In this document: positions 1-7,581 of the stretch, in pieces
Position numbering within the stretch: the first letter of the stretch is position 1
Layout: every line of letters begins with the position of its first letter
Assembly (NCBI RefSeq): GCF_003347495.1
Contig: NZ_QCXY01000005.1
Coordinates: forward strand, 62,001 to 126,000
Length of the DNA: 64,000 nucleotides
Direction: 5' to 3'
Source: Pleomorphovibrio marinus
GTDB lineage: Bacteria; Bacteroidota; Bacteroidia; Cytophagales; Cyclobacteriaceae
Notes under the pieces: generated by a model
What the model saw: the letters and a program-made list of their open reading frames with translations, nothing else
The model's database searches: none
What the model was told of the DNA's origin: nothing
Position numbers and translations under genes: made by a program

Positions 1-1
1 C

Positions 2-700
2 ATAGATGAAGATGGAGAGCTTGTCCCTGCCTTTATGGCTAGACTAGAGAAAATATTGGACAAGGCCGATCAGTTGGGTATGGTACCCATCGTAGGCATC
101 TACTACTTCGGCCAAGACCAAAGGGTAAAGGACGAGGCAGCAGTAATCAAAGGGGTGGATAACGTTATGGATTGGCTGCATGAGAAGAAATACCGAAATA
201 TCCTTATAGAAATCAACAATGAGTCAAATGTCGGAGCTTACGTGCATGAAATCCTTAAACCCAAAAGGGTACACGAATTGATTGAAAGGGCAAAAAATAA
301 GGAAAAAGACGGTTATCGTTTTTATGTCAGCACAAGTTATGGCGGGAATTTCGTTCCCCTTCCAAACGTGGTGAAGACTGCTGATTTCTTACTAGTGCAT
401 GGAAATGGGGTAGGCGACCCAAACCGGATTGTTGAAATGGTGGAAGAAACAAGGGCGGTGGAAGGATACACTCCTATGCCAATTTTATTTAACGAAGACG
501 ACCATTTTGATTTCGACAAAGATTGGAACAATTTCATCGCTGCCGTTAGTGCTTATGCTTCTTGGGGTTTCTTTGATTACCGGATGGATGGAGAATCATT
601 CCAAGATGGCTATCAAAGCGTACCTGTTGACTGGGGGATAAATTCACCCAGAAAGAAGGGGTTTTTTAACCTTATGCGTCAAATTACAAAAGGGAATTAA
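2..700 (+). CDS. Glycoside hydrolase, TIM-barrel (clan GH-A-like), 5'-truncated by the window edge
   Basis: The reading frame is open from base 2, so the N-terminus lies outside the window; the ATG at 35 is probably internal. The visible C-terminal part has the look of a (beta/alpha)8 glycosidase of the GH5/cellulase type. The segment IEINNES at about residues 77-83 places Asn-Glu at the end of a strand, as expected for the acid/base of clan GH-A. ILFNEDDHFDF about 85 residues later offers a glutamate that could be the nucleophile. These catalytic assignments are inference from spacing. The stop overlaps by four bases the stop of the convergent gene at 697. Substrate cannot be told from the fragment; the neighbouring lipoproteins and SusCD genes suggest a role in glycan use. 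Confidence 0.65.
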   Translation: MDEDGELVPAFMARLEKILDKADQLGMVPIVGIYYFGQDQRVKDEAAVIKGVDNVMDWLHEKKYRNILIEINNESNVGAYVHEILKPKRVHELIERAKNKEKDGYRFYVSTSYGGNFVPLPNVVKTADFLLVHGNGVGDPNRIVEMVEETRAVEGYTPMPILFNEDDHFDFDKDWNNFIAAVSAYASWGFFDYRMDGESFQDGYQSVPVDWGINSPRKKGFFNLMRQITKGN

Positions 701-1158
701 TTCTGGGAATAAACATAAAGGATGGGGTCACTCCATCCTTCCAGGTTTATACTAACCCTGTCAGTATCGGGAATCCTAATGTTCCTTAGGTCCACTTGTA
801 GGTTCCCTACATAGGTATTATTACAATCCCCATCCTGCGTGAGGTGTAGCCTACTTGATCGGCCGGCAGGGAAGGTATCTATGACTCTATCTGAAAAAAC
901 CAAGAAAAAGTCAGCGTTTTCAGTGCAGCCGTTATAGCTAAACTGGATATCCAAGCAGTTGGTCAACAATTCCACATTGCTAATGTCTACCCAATCGGCA
1001 TTTGCCTGGAACAATTCAGTATTGATATCGGGGGTTTCCACGCAAGAGATGGGATTTTCTTCCCCAGGGGAACAAAAGGTTCCAAGACCCAGAACGAAGA
1101 TCAGGACGGTACATCTTAAGCAAAAACCCGAAAAGCTGGTCAATTTGATTTGTGGCAT
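697..1158 (-). CDS. Hypothetical lipoprotein or secreted protein, 153 aa
   Basis: I do not recognise a family. The N-terminus carries a hydrophobic stretch (TVLIFVLGLGTFC) ending in a cysteine followed by Ser-Pro-Gly-Glu-Glu, which could be a lipoprotein signal although Phe before the Cys is atypical. The rest is about 115 residues of beta-rich sequence with several cysteines, and could be a small extracellular beta-sandwich. It is the third gene of a reverse-strand run with the genes at 1179 and 1913, 20 bases after the former. Together they look like a small surface-lipoprotein operon. Confidence 0.6.
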   Translation of the reverse strand: MPQIKLTSFSGFCLRCTVLIFVLGLGTFCSPGEENPISCVETPDINTELFQANADWVDISNVELLTNCLDIQFSYNGCTENADFFLVFSDRVIDTFPAGRSSRLHLTQDGDCNNTYVGNLQVDLRNIRIPDTDRVSINLEGWSDPILYVYSQN

Positions 1159-1178
1159 AATGGCATAATTATAGAACC

Positions 1179-1916
1179 CTATTGTTGGGTGAAAGTTACG
1201 GTTATCCGATTATAATACAGCTCGGTGAGTCCCTCAAACCCTGAATCAGTCCCAACTACCAACCAGAGGGTACCCTCAGGGCTACTGGTCACAGTGAAGG
1301 GCCTATCTTGGTTGTTCCGATTTATGAGCTCATACCTGAATTCTTCTCCAGATATACCTATGGTACCCAATCCATACATATCCGAGCCGTCCTGGGACTG
1401 GTTGCCCTTGTCGATGTTCATCCTCAGGTAATCCCTAATTCCACCTTCTTCCACGACTGTTTCGGGCTCTTCAAGAGTAGCACCAGCTTTAAGAAACACA
1501 GAGGCACCAGGACTACCCCCTATACCTACAGATTCCTCTGGGTACTGACTTGCCAATTCTATTTCAAACACCAGGGAATAAGCAGTGGATGGCAACAGGT
1601 CGTCAACTTGCCTTTTGAAAAACATAAAAAGGTCATCGCTTCTGTTATGACCCTGAATACGCAGCGCATTTTCTTCCAAATCCAACTCCTCGGGTAAAGG
1701 ACCGTGGGAAACTTCCAATTCAAATATATCCTGACCATCAACAGGAAGATCTGCAAAATCCCCAGTCCATCCCTGGGGGCTACCTTCAAAATCAAATACC
1801 AAGGAAAATGAATCAGGTACAGGTGTAGGGTCATCGTCCCGGCATCCCCCAATCAATATTAGTGAGGATGCCATGAAAAAAACAGCGCTTTTATAAAGTA
1901 GTTTGGTAGTAATCAT
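1179..1916 (-). CDS. Lipoprotein with a predicted beta-sandwich domain, 245 aa
   Basis: The N-terminal 25 residues form a clear lipoprotein signal (LILIGGC, then Arg-Asp-Asp-Asp), so the mature protein should be lipid-anchored; acidic residues after the Cys resemble the Bacteroidota surface-export signal. The start of the mature domain (VFDFEGSPQGWTGDF) resembles the opening strand of galactose-binding-like or LamG-like beta-sandwich domains, so carbohydrate or surface binding is possible but unproven. Its start codon overlaps the stop of the upstream gene at 1913 by four bases (ATGA), which argues for translational coupling. Confidence 0.65.
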   Translation of the reverse strand: MITTKLLYKSAVFFMASSLILIGGCRDDDPTPVPDSFSLVFDFEGSPQGWTGDFADLPVDGQDIFELEVSHGPLPEELDLEENALRIQGHNRSDDLFMFFKRQVDDLLPSTAYSLVFEIELASQYPEESVGIGGSPGASVFLKAGATLEEPETVVEEGGIRDYLRMNIDKGNQSQDGSDMYGLGTIGISGEEFRYELINRNNQDRPFTVTSSPEGTLWLVVGTDSGFEGLTELYYNRITVTFTQQ

Positions 1917-2335
1917 TGTTGTTGGTTTTTAAGGTAAATCTCTCCATTTCCCATGAGGGTAATTCCGCCTTCCGAAATTCTATACCTGTGAGCACTTTTA
2001 AGGATTTCCTCCAGCTTCAATGCATATTGACTGTCACAGCAATCCTTGTTTTTCATGATCTTATAAAACGACAACTCCCCATAAGGAGTTGCACTATACC
2101 TTCCTATCACTTTATTTATGTCGAGGTTTAGGGTAAATGTGGAATCGTTGATAAACTCGAGTTGATAATTGGTTTTGGAGGGGGTTTTTTCGCCGTCAGA
2201 ACTGGGCCCTACCCCATCTACTTTCCATTTGCTGTAGGCCAAACTCGGAAGGTACTCAGGCTCATCTTCCCATGCACTGCATGCAAAATAAATCAGCCCA
2301 AGGACCGAAATCACATAGGGTAATAGTTTAATCAT
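1913..2335 (-). CDS. Small lipoprotein with a lipocalin/META-like fold, 140 aa
   Basis: A short signal sequence (VISVLGLIYFAC) ends in a likely lipidated Cys near residue 19. The body reads SKWKVDGVGP, then YQLEFINDSTFTLNLDINKVIGRY, ending in a strand-rich tail with NGEIYLKN. This strand pattern is typical of the small lipocalin-like or META-type lipoproteins common in Bacteroidota, whose roles are mostly unknown. It is the first gene of the reverse-strand operon 2335 to 697 and overlaps the next gene by four bases. The assignment to a fold is inference from the pattern. Confidence 0.6.
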   Translation of the reverse strand: MIKLLPYVISVLGLIYFACSAWEDEPEYLPSLAYSKWKVDGVGPSSDGEKTPSKTNYQLEFINDSTFTLNLDINKVIGRYSATPYGELSFYKIMKNKDCCDSQYALKLEEILKSAHRYRISEGGITLMGNGEIYLKNQQQ

Positions 2336-2483
2336 GGTAAATAATGTTGGTTTGTTACTCTATTTTTCTAGACGCAAAAACCTTACCTTTTGCTACAAAA
2401 AATACTTATTTGCCAAAAAATCTCTGTTGGCATGGTTTTAGACAGATGAGGTTATAAACCAACTATTAAAAAATCCCTACTAT

Positions 2484-2696
2484 ATGAAAACGGCCAACTT
2501 AAACCTAGGATCCCCTACCACTATTTTTTATTTTACTAATGGGGATAGTGTAGACAAAGGAAGTAACAGGAAATCTCCGGGAACCTCAGGCGAAGGCCCC
2601 CGGCCTCCACAGAAAAAGGATTTTCCAGACAAAAAGAAAAAAGATAAGCAGGAAGAGGAGGTAGATAATGAGAAAAGAGACAAAAACAAAAAATAA
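2484..2696 (+). CDS. Small lysine/glutamate-rich protein, 70 aa, uncertain
   Basis: The open frame starts at an ATG and encodes 70 residues. The first 20 are mixed (LNLGSPTTIFYFTNGDS); the rest is a highly charged, Pro-Lys-Glu-Asp-rich tail that should be disordered. There is no signal peptide or membrane segment. It lies where many fecR-susC loci carry an ECF sigma factor gene, but it shows no sigma-factor helices. It has no recognisable family, and the composition warns that it may not be expressed. The frame does end cleanly before the AT-rich gap ahead of fecR. Confidence 0.35.
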   Translation: MKTANLNLGSPTTIFYFTNGDSVDKGSNRKSPGTSGEGPRPPQKKDFPDKKKKDKQEEEVDNEKRDKNKK

Positions 2697-2825
2697 CAGA
2701 CAGGTGAATTTATTTTTTTAAAATTTAATTATCTGATTTTCAATTTTTTATAGTAATACCGATTAATTTTTTATTACCATTCAGTGAGATATCACAAGGT
2801 TTGAACTCTTCATCATTAAGATAAT

Positions 2826-3851
2826 GTGAAAATGAGTTCTTATCATTCCATAGAAGATTTACTTAATGACCCCTCTTTCAGGGCCTGGGTTCTGGAACAA
2901 GCCAAAGTGGAGAGGTGGGACAAGATCCTCGATCAACAGGGCGATCAAAGGGAAAAGCTCCTTCAAGCCAAGGAAATCCTACTTGCCTTAAACAACGAGG
3001 GGCAAGATTGGAGCAGCAGAAAACAAGAAAAGTTGTTTGAAAAAATCCAGTTTAGGACTAAACAGCGCCAAACTGGCAAGCCCAAAGGGAAGGTTAAACT
3101 TGGTTTATTTTTTTTGTTAGCTATTGCCCTATTTGCAGGGACAATTTGGTGGAGCCACTTTGCGGGATTAATTTCTCCAAAATCCACTATTACCTATGTA
3201 GAAGAAGCCATATGGGTGGCAAAGGCAAACCCCAAAGGCCAAAAATCCAGAATCCATTTACCCGATGGGAGTACTGCTTTTCTAAATGCTGAGAGCTCGA
3301 TAAGGTTTAGGCAAAATTTCGGCAAATCAGGGAGAGAAATCTATCTCCAAGGAGAAGCTTTTTTTGAAGTCGCCGAGGATAAAGAAATTCCATTTGAAGT
3401 GTATTGCGATGCCTTGAGCATTACTGCACTTGGTACCTCCTTTAATATCAATTCCTTTCGGGAAGGAATCACCTTGGTGCAGCTAGCAACCGGAAAGGTT
3501 ATGGTGGAAAACAATAAGGACCAGGAAGCCCCTTTAGAGCTAAACCCAGGGGAAGAAGTAGTCCATATCTATGGGAATGGCATGGAAAAAAGAAGCTTTG
3601 ACATACAGAATGCATTTCTCTGGAAAAGCGGAACGCTCCTTTTCGAAAATACAGACCTCGACACCTTCGTGGAAGACCTGGAAAGGTGGTATGGGGTTGA
3701 AATCAAAATTGTAAACCCCCCTCGGGATCAATTGCAGATAACTGGGAAATTTACCGAAGACTATCTCAGTAAGGTGCTGGAGGCCATAGGCTATGCCTAT
3801 GGATTCAGCTATAGAATTAACCAAAAACAAGTTGTTTTAACCTTTGACTAA
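2826..3851 (+). CDS. FecR-family anti-sigma/transmembrane sensor
   Basis: The protein has the usual layout: a cytoplasmic N-terminal helical region (residues 1-88) that would bind an ECF sigma factor, one membrane helix near residues 91-109 (GLFFLLAIALFAGTIWW), a periplasmic FecR domain at about 135-240 with the signature IHLPDGSTAFLNAESSIRF, and a C-terminal DUF4974-type domain at about 265-340 (FENTDLDTFVEDLERWYGV) that contacts the STN domain of the partner transporter. Translation may begin at GTG 2826 or ATG 2832. The susC gene with an STN domain follows, so this should be its signalling partner. No sigma factor gene adjoins it, which is unusual. Confidence 0.92.
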   Translation: MKMSSYHSIEDLLNDPSFRAWVLEQAKVERWDKILDQQGDQREKLLQAKEILLALNNEGQDWSSRKQEKLFEKIQFRTKQRQTGKPKGKVKLGLFFLLAIALFAGTIWWSHFAGLISPKSTITYVEEAIWVAKANPKGQKSRIHLPDGSTAFLNAESSIRFRQNFGKSGREIYLQGEAFFEVAEDKEIPFEVYCDALSITALGTSFNINSFREGITLVQLATGKVMVENNKDQEAPLELNPGEEVVHIYGNGMEKRSFDIQNAFLWKSGTLLFENTDLDTFVEDLERWYGVEIKIVNPPRDQLQITGKFTEDYLSKVLEAIGYAYGFSYRINQKQVVLTFD

Positions 3852-3888
3852 CCCCCAAAATAATATGCAAACAAAAACCTGAAAGTAA

Positions 3889-3914
3889 AAAGCCAATGAT
3901 TTCTCATTGGCTTT
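3889..3914 (+). other. Perfect 11-bp stem-loop between fecR and susC
   Basis: AAAGCCAATGA at 3889-3899 and TCATTGGCTTT at 3904-3914 form a perfect 11-bp stem with a four-base loop (TTTC). The next bases (AGTAGG) are not a T-run, so it is not a standard intrinsic terminator. It could be a transcript-stabilising or processing element that sets a higher level for susC than for fecR, or a weak terminator. Its role is inference. Confidence 0.6.
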
Positions 3915-3989
3915 AGTAGGCAAATAATCAAGTTTCGTAGGCTCATTATTTGCCCTGTTCTATCAATTATCAATAAAACATTCTAATTT

Positions 3990-6900
3990 ATGAAAAATGC
4001 ATTACATACCTTATGTATGATAGGAAAATTCTATCTATATGGATTTGTCGTACAGCTATTTTTTCTGAATCTAATTTATGCGGGTCCTATTAACGCCCAA
4101 GGTTCCCTGGACATCAAAAAGGTGTTTATCAACCTGGATCTGGAAAAAGCTACCTTGCAGCGGACTTTTGAAGAAATCGGTCGACAATCAGGTTTTACCT
4201 TTATTTTTGACCAAAAGCTGGTACAAGGGGCCGAGCAAGTCCAATTGCAGGCCAATAACACTTCCTTGGAGGAAGTACTGTTGCTATTATCCAGTAGTCA
4301 TGGACTTTCCTTCAGGCAGGTAGATGAAAAAATCAGTGTAAGGGAGTCCCGAAGAAGAAACATCCCCCAACCCATCCTGGTTGAGGTGACAGTTTCCGGA
4401 AATGTAGTGGATCCCAACGGGGAACCCATACCGGGAGTCACAGTCTCCGTACCGGGCACCTCCTTAGGAACTGCCACAGACATTGACGGAAACTATTCCA
4501 TTACAGTACCTGAAGGTTCCAGGCTTGTATTTTCCTTTATAGGCTTTGAAACACAAACAGTGGAAATTGGTGACATGAGTGTAGTCAACGTGACCATGAC
4601 AGAAGATGTTTCTAGTTTAGACGAAGTAGTGGTAGTAGGCTATGGAACACAAAGAAAAAGCGACCTGACAGGAGCCATTACCAGTGTAGGAAGGCAGGCA
4701 CTTGAAGAGAGGCCAATTACCAACGTGGTACAAGCCCTACAGGGTAATGCTGCGGGAGTACATGTGAGCACCAATATGAGGCCAGGGGAATTGCCTGCCG
4801 TAAGGATCAGGGGCAACAGGTCCATCAATGCCTCCAATGACCCTCTTTATGTGATAGACGGAATTCCGGTGATTTCCCAATTAGGGGTAAACTCCTTTTC
4901 CCTTAATGATCTTAACCCCAATGACATAGAATCAGTAGAAATCCTCAAAGATGCTTCCGCCACCGCTATTTATGGTTCCAGAGGGGCTAATGGTGTGATT
5001 CTGGTGACCACCAAAAAAGGGAAAAAGGGCCAGGTTAAAGTAGACTATAATGCCACCTTTTCATTTGACTCTTATAAAAACCTCACCAACTGGATGAGTG
5101 GAGGCCAATATGTCGACATATGGAGGGAATCCCTAATCAATGGTAGGTTATACGGTGACGCTGAAAACCAAGACCTGAGTACTCCAGCACAACCTTGGTA
5201 CCCAGACCCGTTTCTGGATCAACAGGTAATGGGATTAGGTCAGGATACCTACGCCAGGGATGGTGTGTGGATGGGTTATGAATGGGATGATTGGGGCAAC
5301 ACCCCCAGTACCAGGCCAACTACGGAAGCGGAAAGGGCTATGGGATGGCCGGATCAGGTACCTATATACAATTCTGAGAACGTAAGAAACCACAATTGGC
5401 AAGACGAGGTGAGCCGTCAGGGTGTGACGCAAATTCACCAAGTCTCCCTATCAGCGGGTTCGGATATTTCCCGCCTTTACCTTTCTTTGGGTTATTTCGA
5501 TCAAAAGGGAGTACAAAGAGACCAAGATTTTGAGAGGTTCACCATAAACCTTAACGGGGATGTGACCCCTACAAAATGGTTAATGGTTGGCACCTCCATT
5601 ATGGGTTCATTTTCCAAACAAAACTTTGGATTTATGGGGCCTAATACGAGCAACACGGGATCCAAAGACCTGTTCTCCAGGGGAAATGACCAATTCCCAT
5701 ATGCGGTACCAAGGGACAGTGAGGGAAACTTGATCCAAAATCCCGGGGGGAACCTAAGTCTTTGGAACCCTGTGATGGATATTGATCAAGCACTCAATGA
5801 AAGAAGAGCCTCCGCAGTAATGGTCAATATGTTTGCCGAAGTGACTTTTACCCCTTGGCTAAAGTATAGGTTGAATTTTGGTGGGCAGATGCGGAATTTC
5901 AGAAACGGGAGCTGGACAGGCCCAAATTCTTCCAATCACCTAACCATTCAGCCCAATACAGCGGGAATGAACCGAAACGAAAACTTTGGATGGGTAGCAG
6001 AGAACCTTTTATTTTTCGATAAAACCATAGCAGAAGAGCATACCGTAGGAGTAACCTTACTACAATCTTCCCAGTATTCCAGAAATGAGGGGATTTCCAT
6101 GGCAGTAAACAATACCATAGTTCCTGCCAGCCTTTGGTATGACCTCAATTCCAATGCGGTAGGAAACCCCCAGAGTTATGGAACCTCTTTTACCGAAAAC
6201 ACCATTCAATCTTGGATGGCTAGGGTGAATTATTCTTTTAAGGACCGTTACCTACTTACTGCCTCTGGAAGATATGATGGTGCCTCGGTATTGGCTCCCG
6301 GTCATAAATGGGACTTCTTCCCCTCCTTCTCGGCTGCATGGAAAATGCAGGAGGAGGCTTTCTTAAGGGATGTACCTTGGATAAACGAGCTTAAACCCAG
6401 GTTGGGTTTTGGAGTGACAGGAAATTCGGCAGTAAATCCCTATACCACCACCGGCCCATTAAGCAGAAACCCTTATGTTTTTGGTGACCAAGCGGCCTTT
6501 GGTTTCTTACCTCAACTTGCCCAAAACCCAAATCTTGGATGGGAAAAAACTGCTCAATGGAACGTAGGGCTTGATTTTGGAATATTAGAAGGAAAGGTAA
6601 TTGGTTCTTTTGAGGCTTATGACATGACAACCACGGATCTGATTTTTGCACGTTCGTTACCGGCAGTAAGTGGTTATGTCCAGAAGTTCGAAAATATAGG
6701 AAGTACAAGAAACCGGGGATTGGAACTTACCTTATCCACTATAAATATAGAAAAGGAAGACTTCATGTGGCAGACGGACTTCAACTTTGGTATGAACAGA
6801 GAGGAGATCCTTGAGTTGGTCAACGGGGAGGAAGATATGATCGCCAATAACTTGTTTATCGGACATCCCATCCATTCTTTCTTCGATTTTGAAAATGCCG

Positions 6901-7559
6901 GTATTTGGCAGAATACAGAAGATGACCTGGAAGAGATGAGCAGGTTTAACGAAAATGGACATAATTTTTATCCAGGTACCGTCCGAGTGGTGGACCAAAA
7001 CGGGGACTATAGGATAGATGGGGATGACAGGGTGGTAATTGGTACACGCCAGCCAAGATGGACAGGTGGAATTACGAATACTTTTAGGTACAAAAACTGG
7101 ACTTTAAGCTCCATGGCATATGCGCGTATGGGACAAACCTATATGGGTGGATTGCCCCATTACGGTGGAATGTGGCCCAATGGGCGCTATGAAACCGATT
7201 TTTGGAGATGGGATAATCCCGGAGGAAGATGGCCACTACCTGTGATGGGTGCTAACGTGGAAAACATTTCCACGGCTATGCAATTTAATGACGGATCCTT
7301 TGTGGCCATCAGGCATATTTCGCTGGCTTATGAATTTCCAAGATCCATGATCGAAAGGTTGGCTATGACCAACCTCCAGATGAATGTGCAGGTGGTCAAC
7401 CCATTCCTTTTTGGAGGAGATGTGGTCAGGCTGGGTTTAAATCCGGATGATGACACTGCTTGGGAAAACAGAAATGCACAAGGAGATCCTTTGGGAGGAA
7501 TGAACAGCAATACCATTCTTCCCCAAAGCTTTGTTTTAACCCTAAGGGCAGGTTTTTAA
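3990..7559 (+). CDS. SusC/RagA-type TonB-dependent outer-membrane transporter with STN signalling domain
   Basis: At 1189 residues this is a full-length SusC-family protein. After the signal peptide (cleavage probably near INAQ, residue 37) comes an STN domain at about 43-115 (IFDQKLVQGAEQVQLQANN), which in this family meets a FecR protein. Then follow a carboxypeptidase-D-like domain at about 131-203 (GNVVDPNGEPIPGVTVSV), a TonB-box-like segment (DEVVVVGYG) near 213, the plug domain at about 225-345 (IRGNRSINASNDPLYVIDG; ATAIYGSRGANGVILVTTKKG) and the 22-strand barrel ending in aromatic Phe. It imports glycan oligomers with the SusD partner, whose gene starts 22 bases downstream. Substrate is not evident. 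Confidence 0.95.
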   Translation: MKNALHTLCMIGKFYLYGFVVQLFFLNLIYAGPINAQGSLDIKKVFINLDLEKATLQRTFEEIGRQSGFTFIFDQKLVQGAEQVQLQANNTSLEEVLLLLSSSHGLSFRQVDEKISVRESRRRNIPQPILVEVTVSGNVVDPNGEPIPGVTVSVPGTSLGTATDIDGNYSITVPEGSRLVFSFIGFETQTVEIGDMSVVNVTMTEDVSSLDEVVVVGYGTQRKSDLTGAITSVGRQALEERPITNVVQALQGNAAGVHVSTNMRPGELPAVRIRGNRSINASNDPLYVIDGIPVISQLGVNSFSLNDLNPNDIESVEILKDASATAIYGSRGANGVILVTTKKGKKGQVKVDYNATFSFDSYKNLTNWMSGGQYVDIWRESLINGRLYGDAENQDLSTPAQPWYPDPFLDQQVMGLGQDTYARDGVWMGYEWDDWGNTPSTRPTTEAERAMGWPDQVPIYNSENVRNHNWQDEVSRQGVTQIHQVSLSAGSDISRLYLSLGYFDQKGVQRDQDFERFTINLNGDVTPTKWLMVGTSIMGSFSKQNFGFMGPNTSNTGSKDLFSRGNDQFPYAVPRDSEGNLIQNPGGNLSLWNPVMDIDQALNERRASAVMVNMFAEVTFTPWLKYRLNFGGQMRNFRNGSWTGPNSSNHLTIQPNTAGMNRNENFGWVAENLLFFDKTIAEEHTVGVTLLQSSQYSRNEGISMAVNNTIVPASLWYDLNSNAVGNPQSYGTSFTENTIQSWMARVNYSFKDRYLLTASGRYDGASVLAPGHKWDFFPSFSAAWKMQEEAFLRDVPWINELKPRLGFGVTGNSAVNPYTTTGPLSRNPYVFGDQAAFGFLPQLAQNPNLGWEKTAQWNVGLDFGILEGKVIGSFEAYDMTTTDLIFARSLPAVSGYVQKFENIGSTRNRGLELTLSTINIEKEDFMWQTDFNFGMNREEILELVNGEEDMIANNLFIGHPIHSFFDFENAGIWQNTEDDLEEMSRFNENGHNFYPGTVRVVDQNGDYRIDGDDRVVIGTRQPRWTGGITNTFRYKNWTLSSMAYARMGQTYMGGLPHYGGMWPNGRYETDFWRWDNPGGRWPLPVMGANVENISTAMQFNDGSFVAIRHISLAYEFPRSMIERLAMTNLQMNVQVVNPFLFGGDVVRLGLNPDDDTAWENRNAQGDPLGGMNSNTILPQSFVLTLRAGF

Positions 7560-7581
7560 TCACTCAAAACAAGAAATTATC

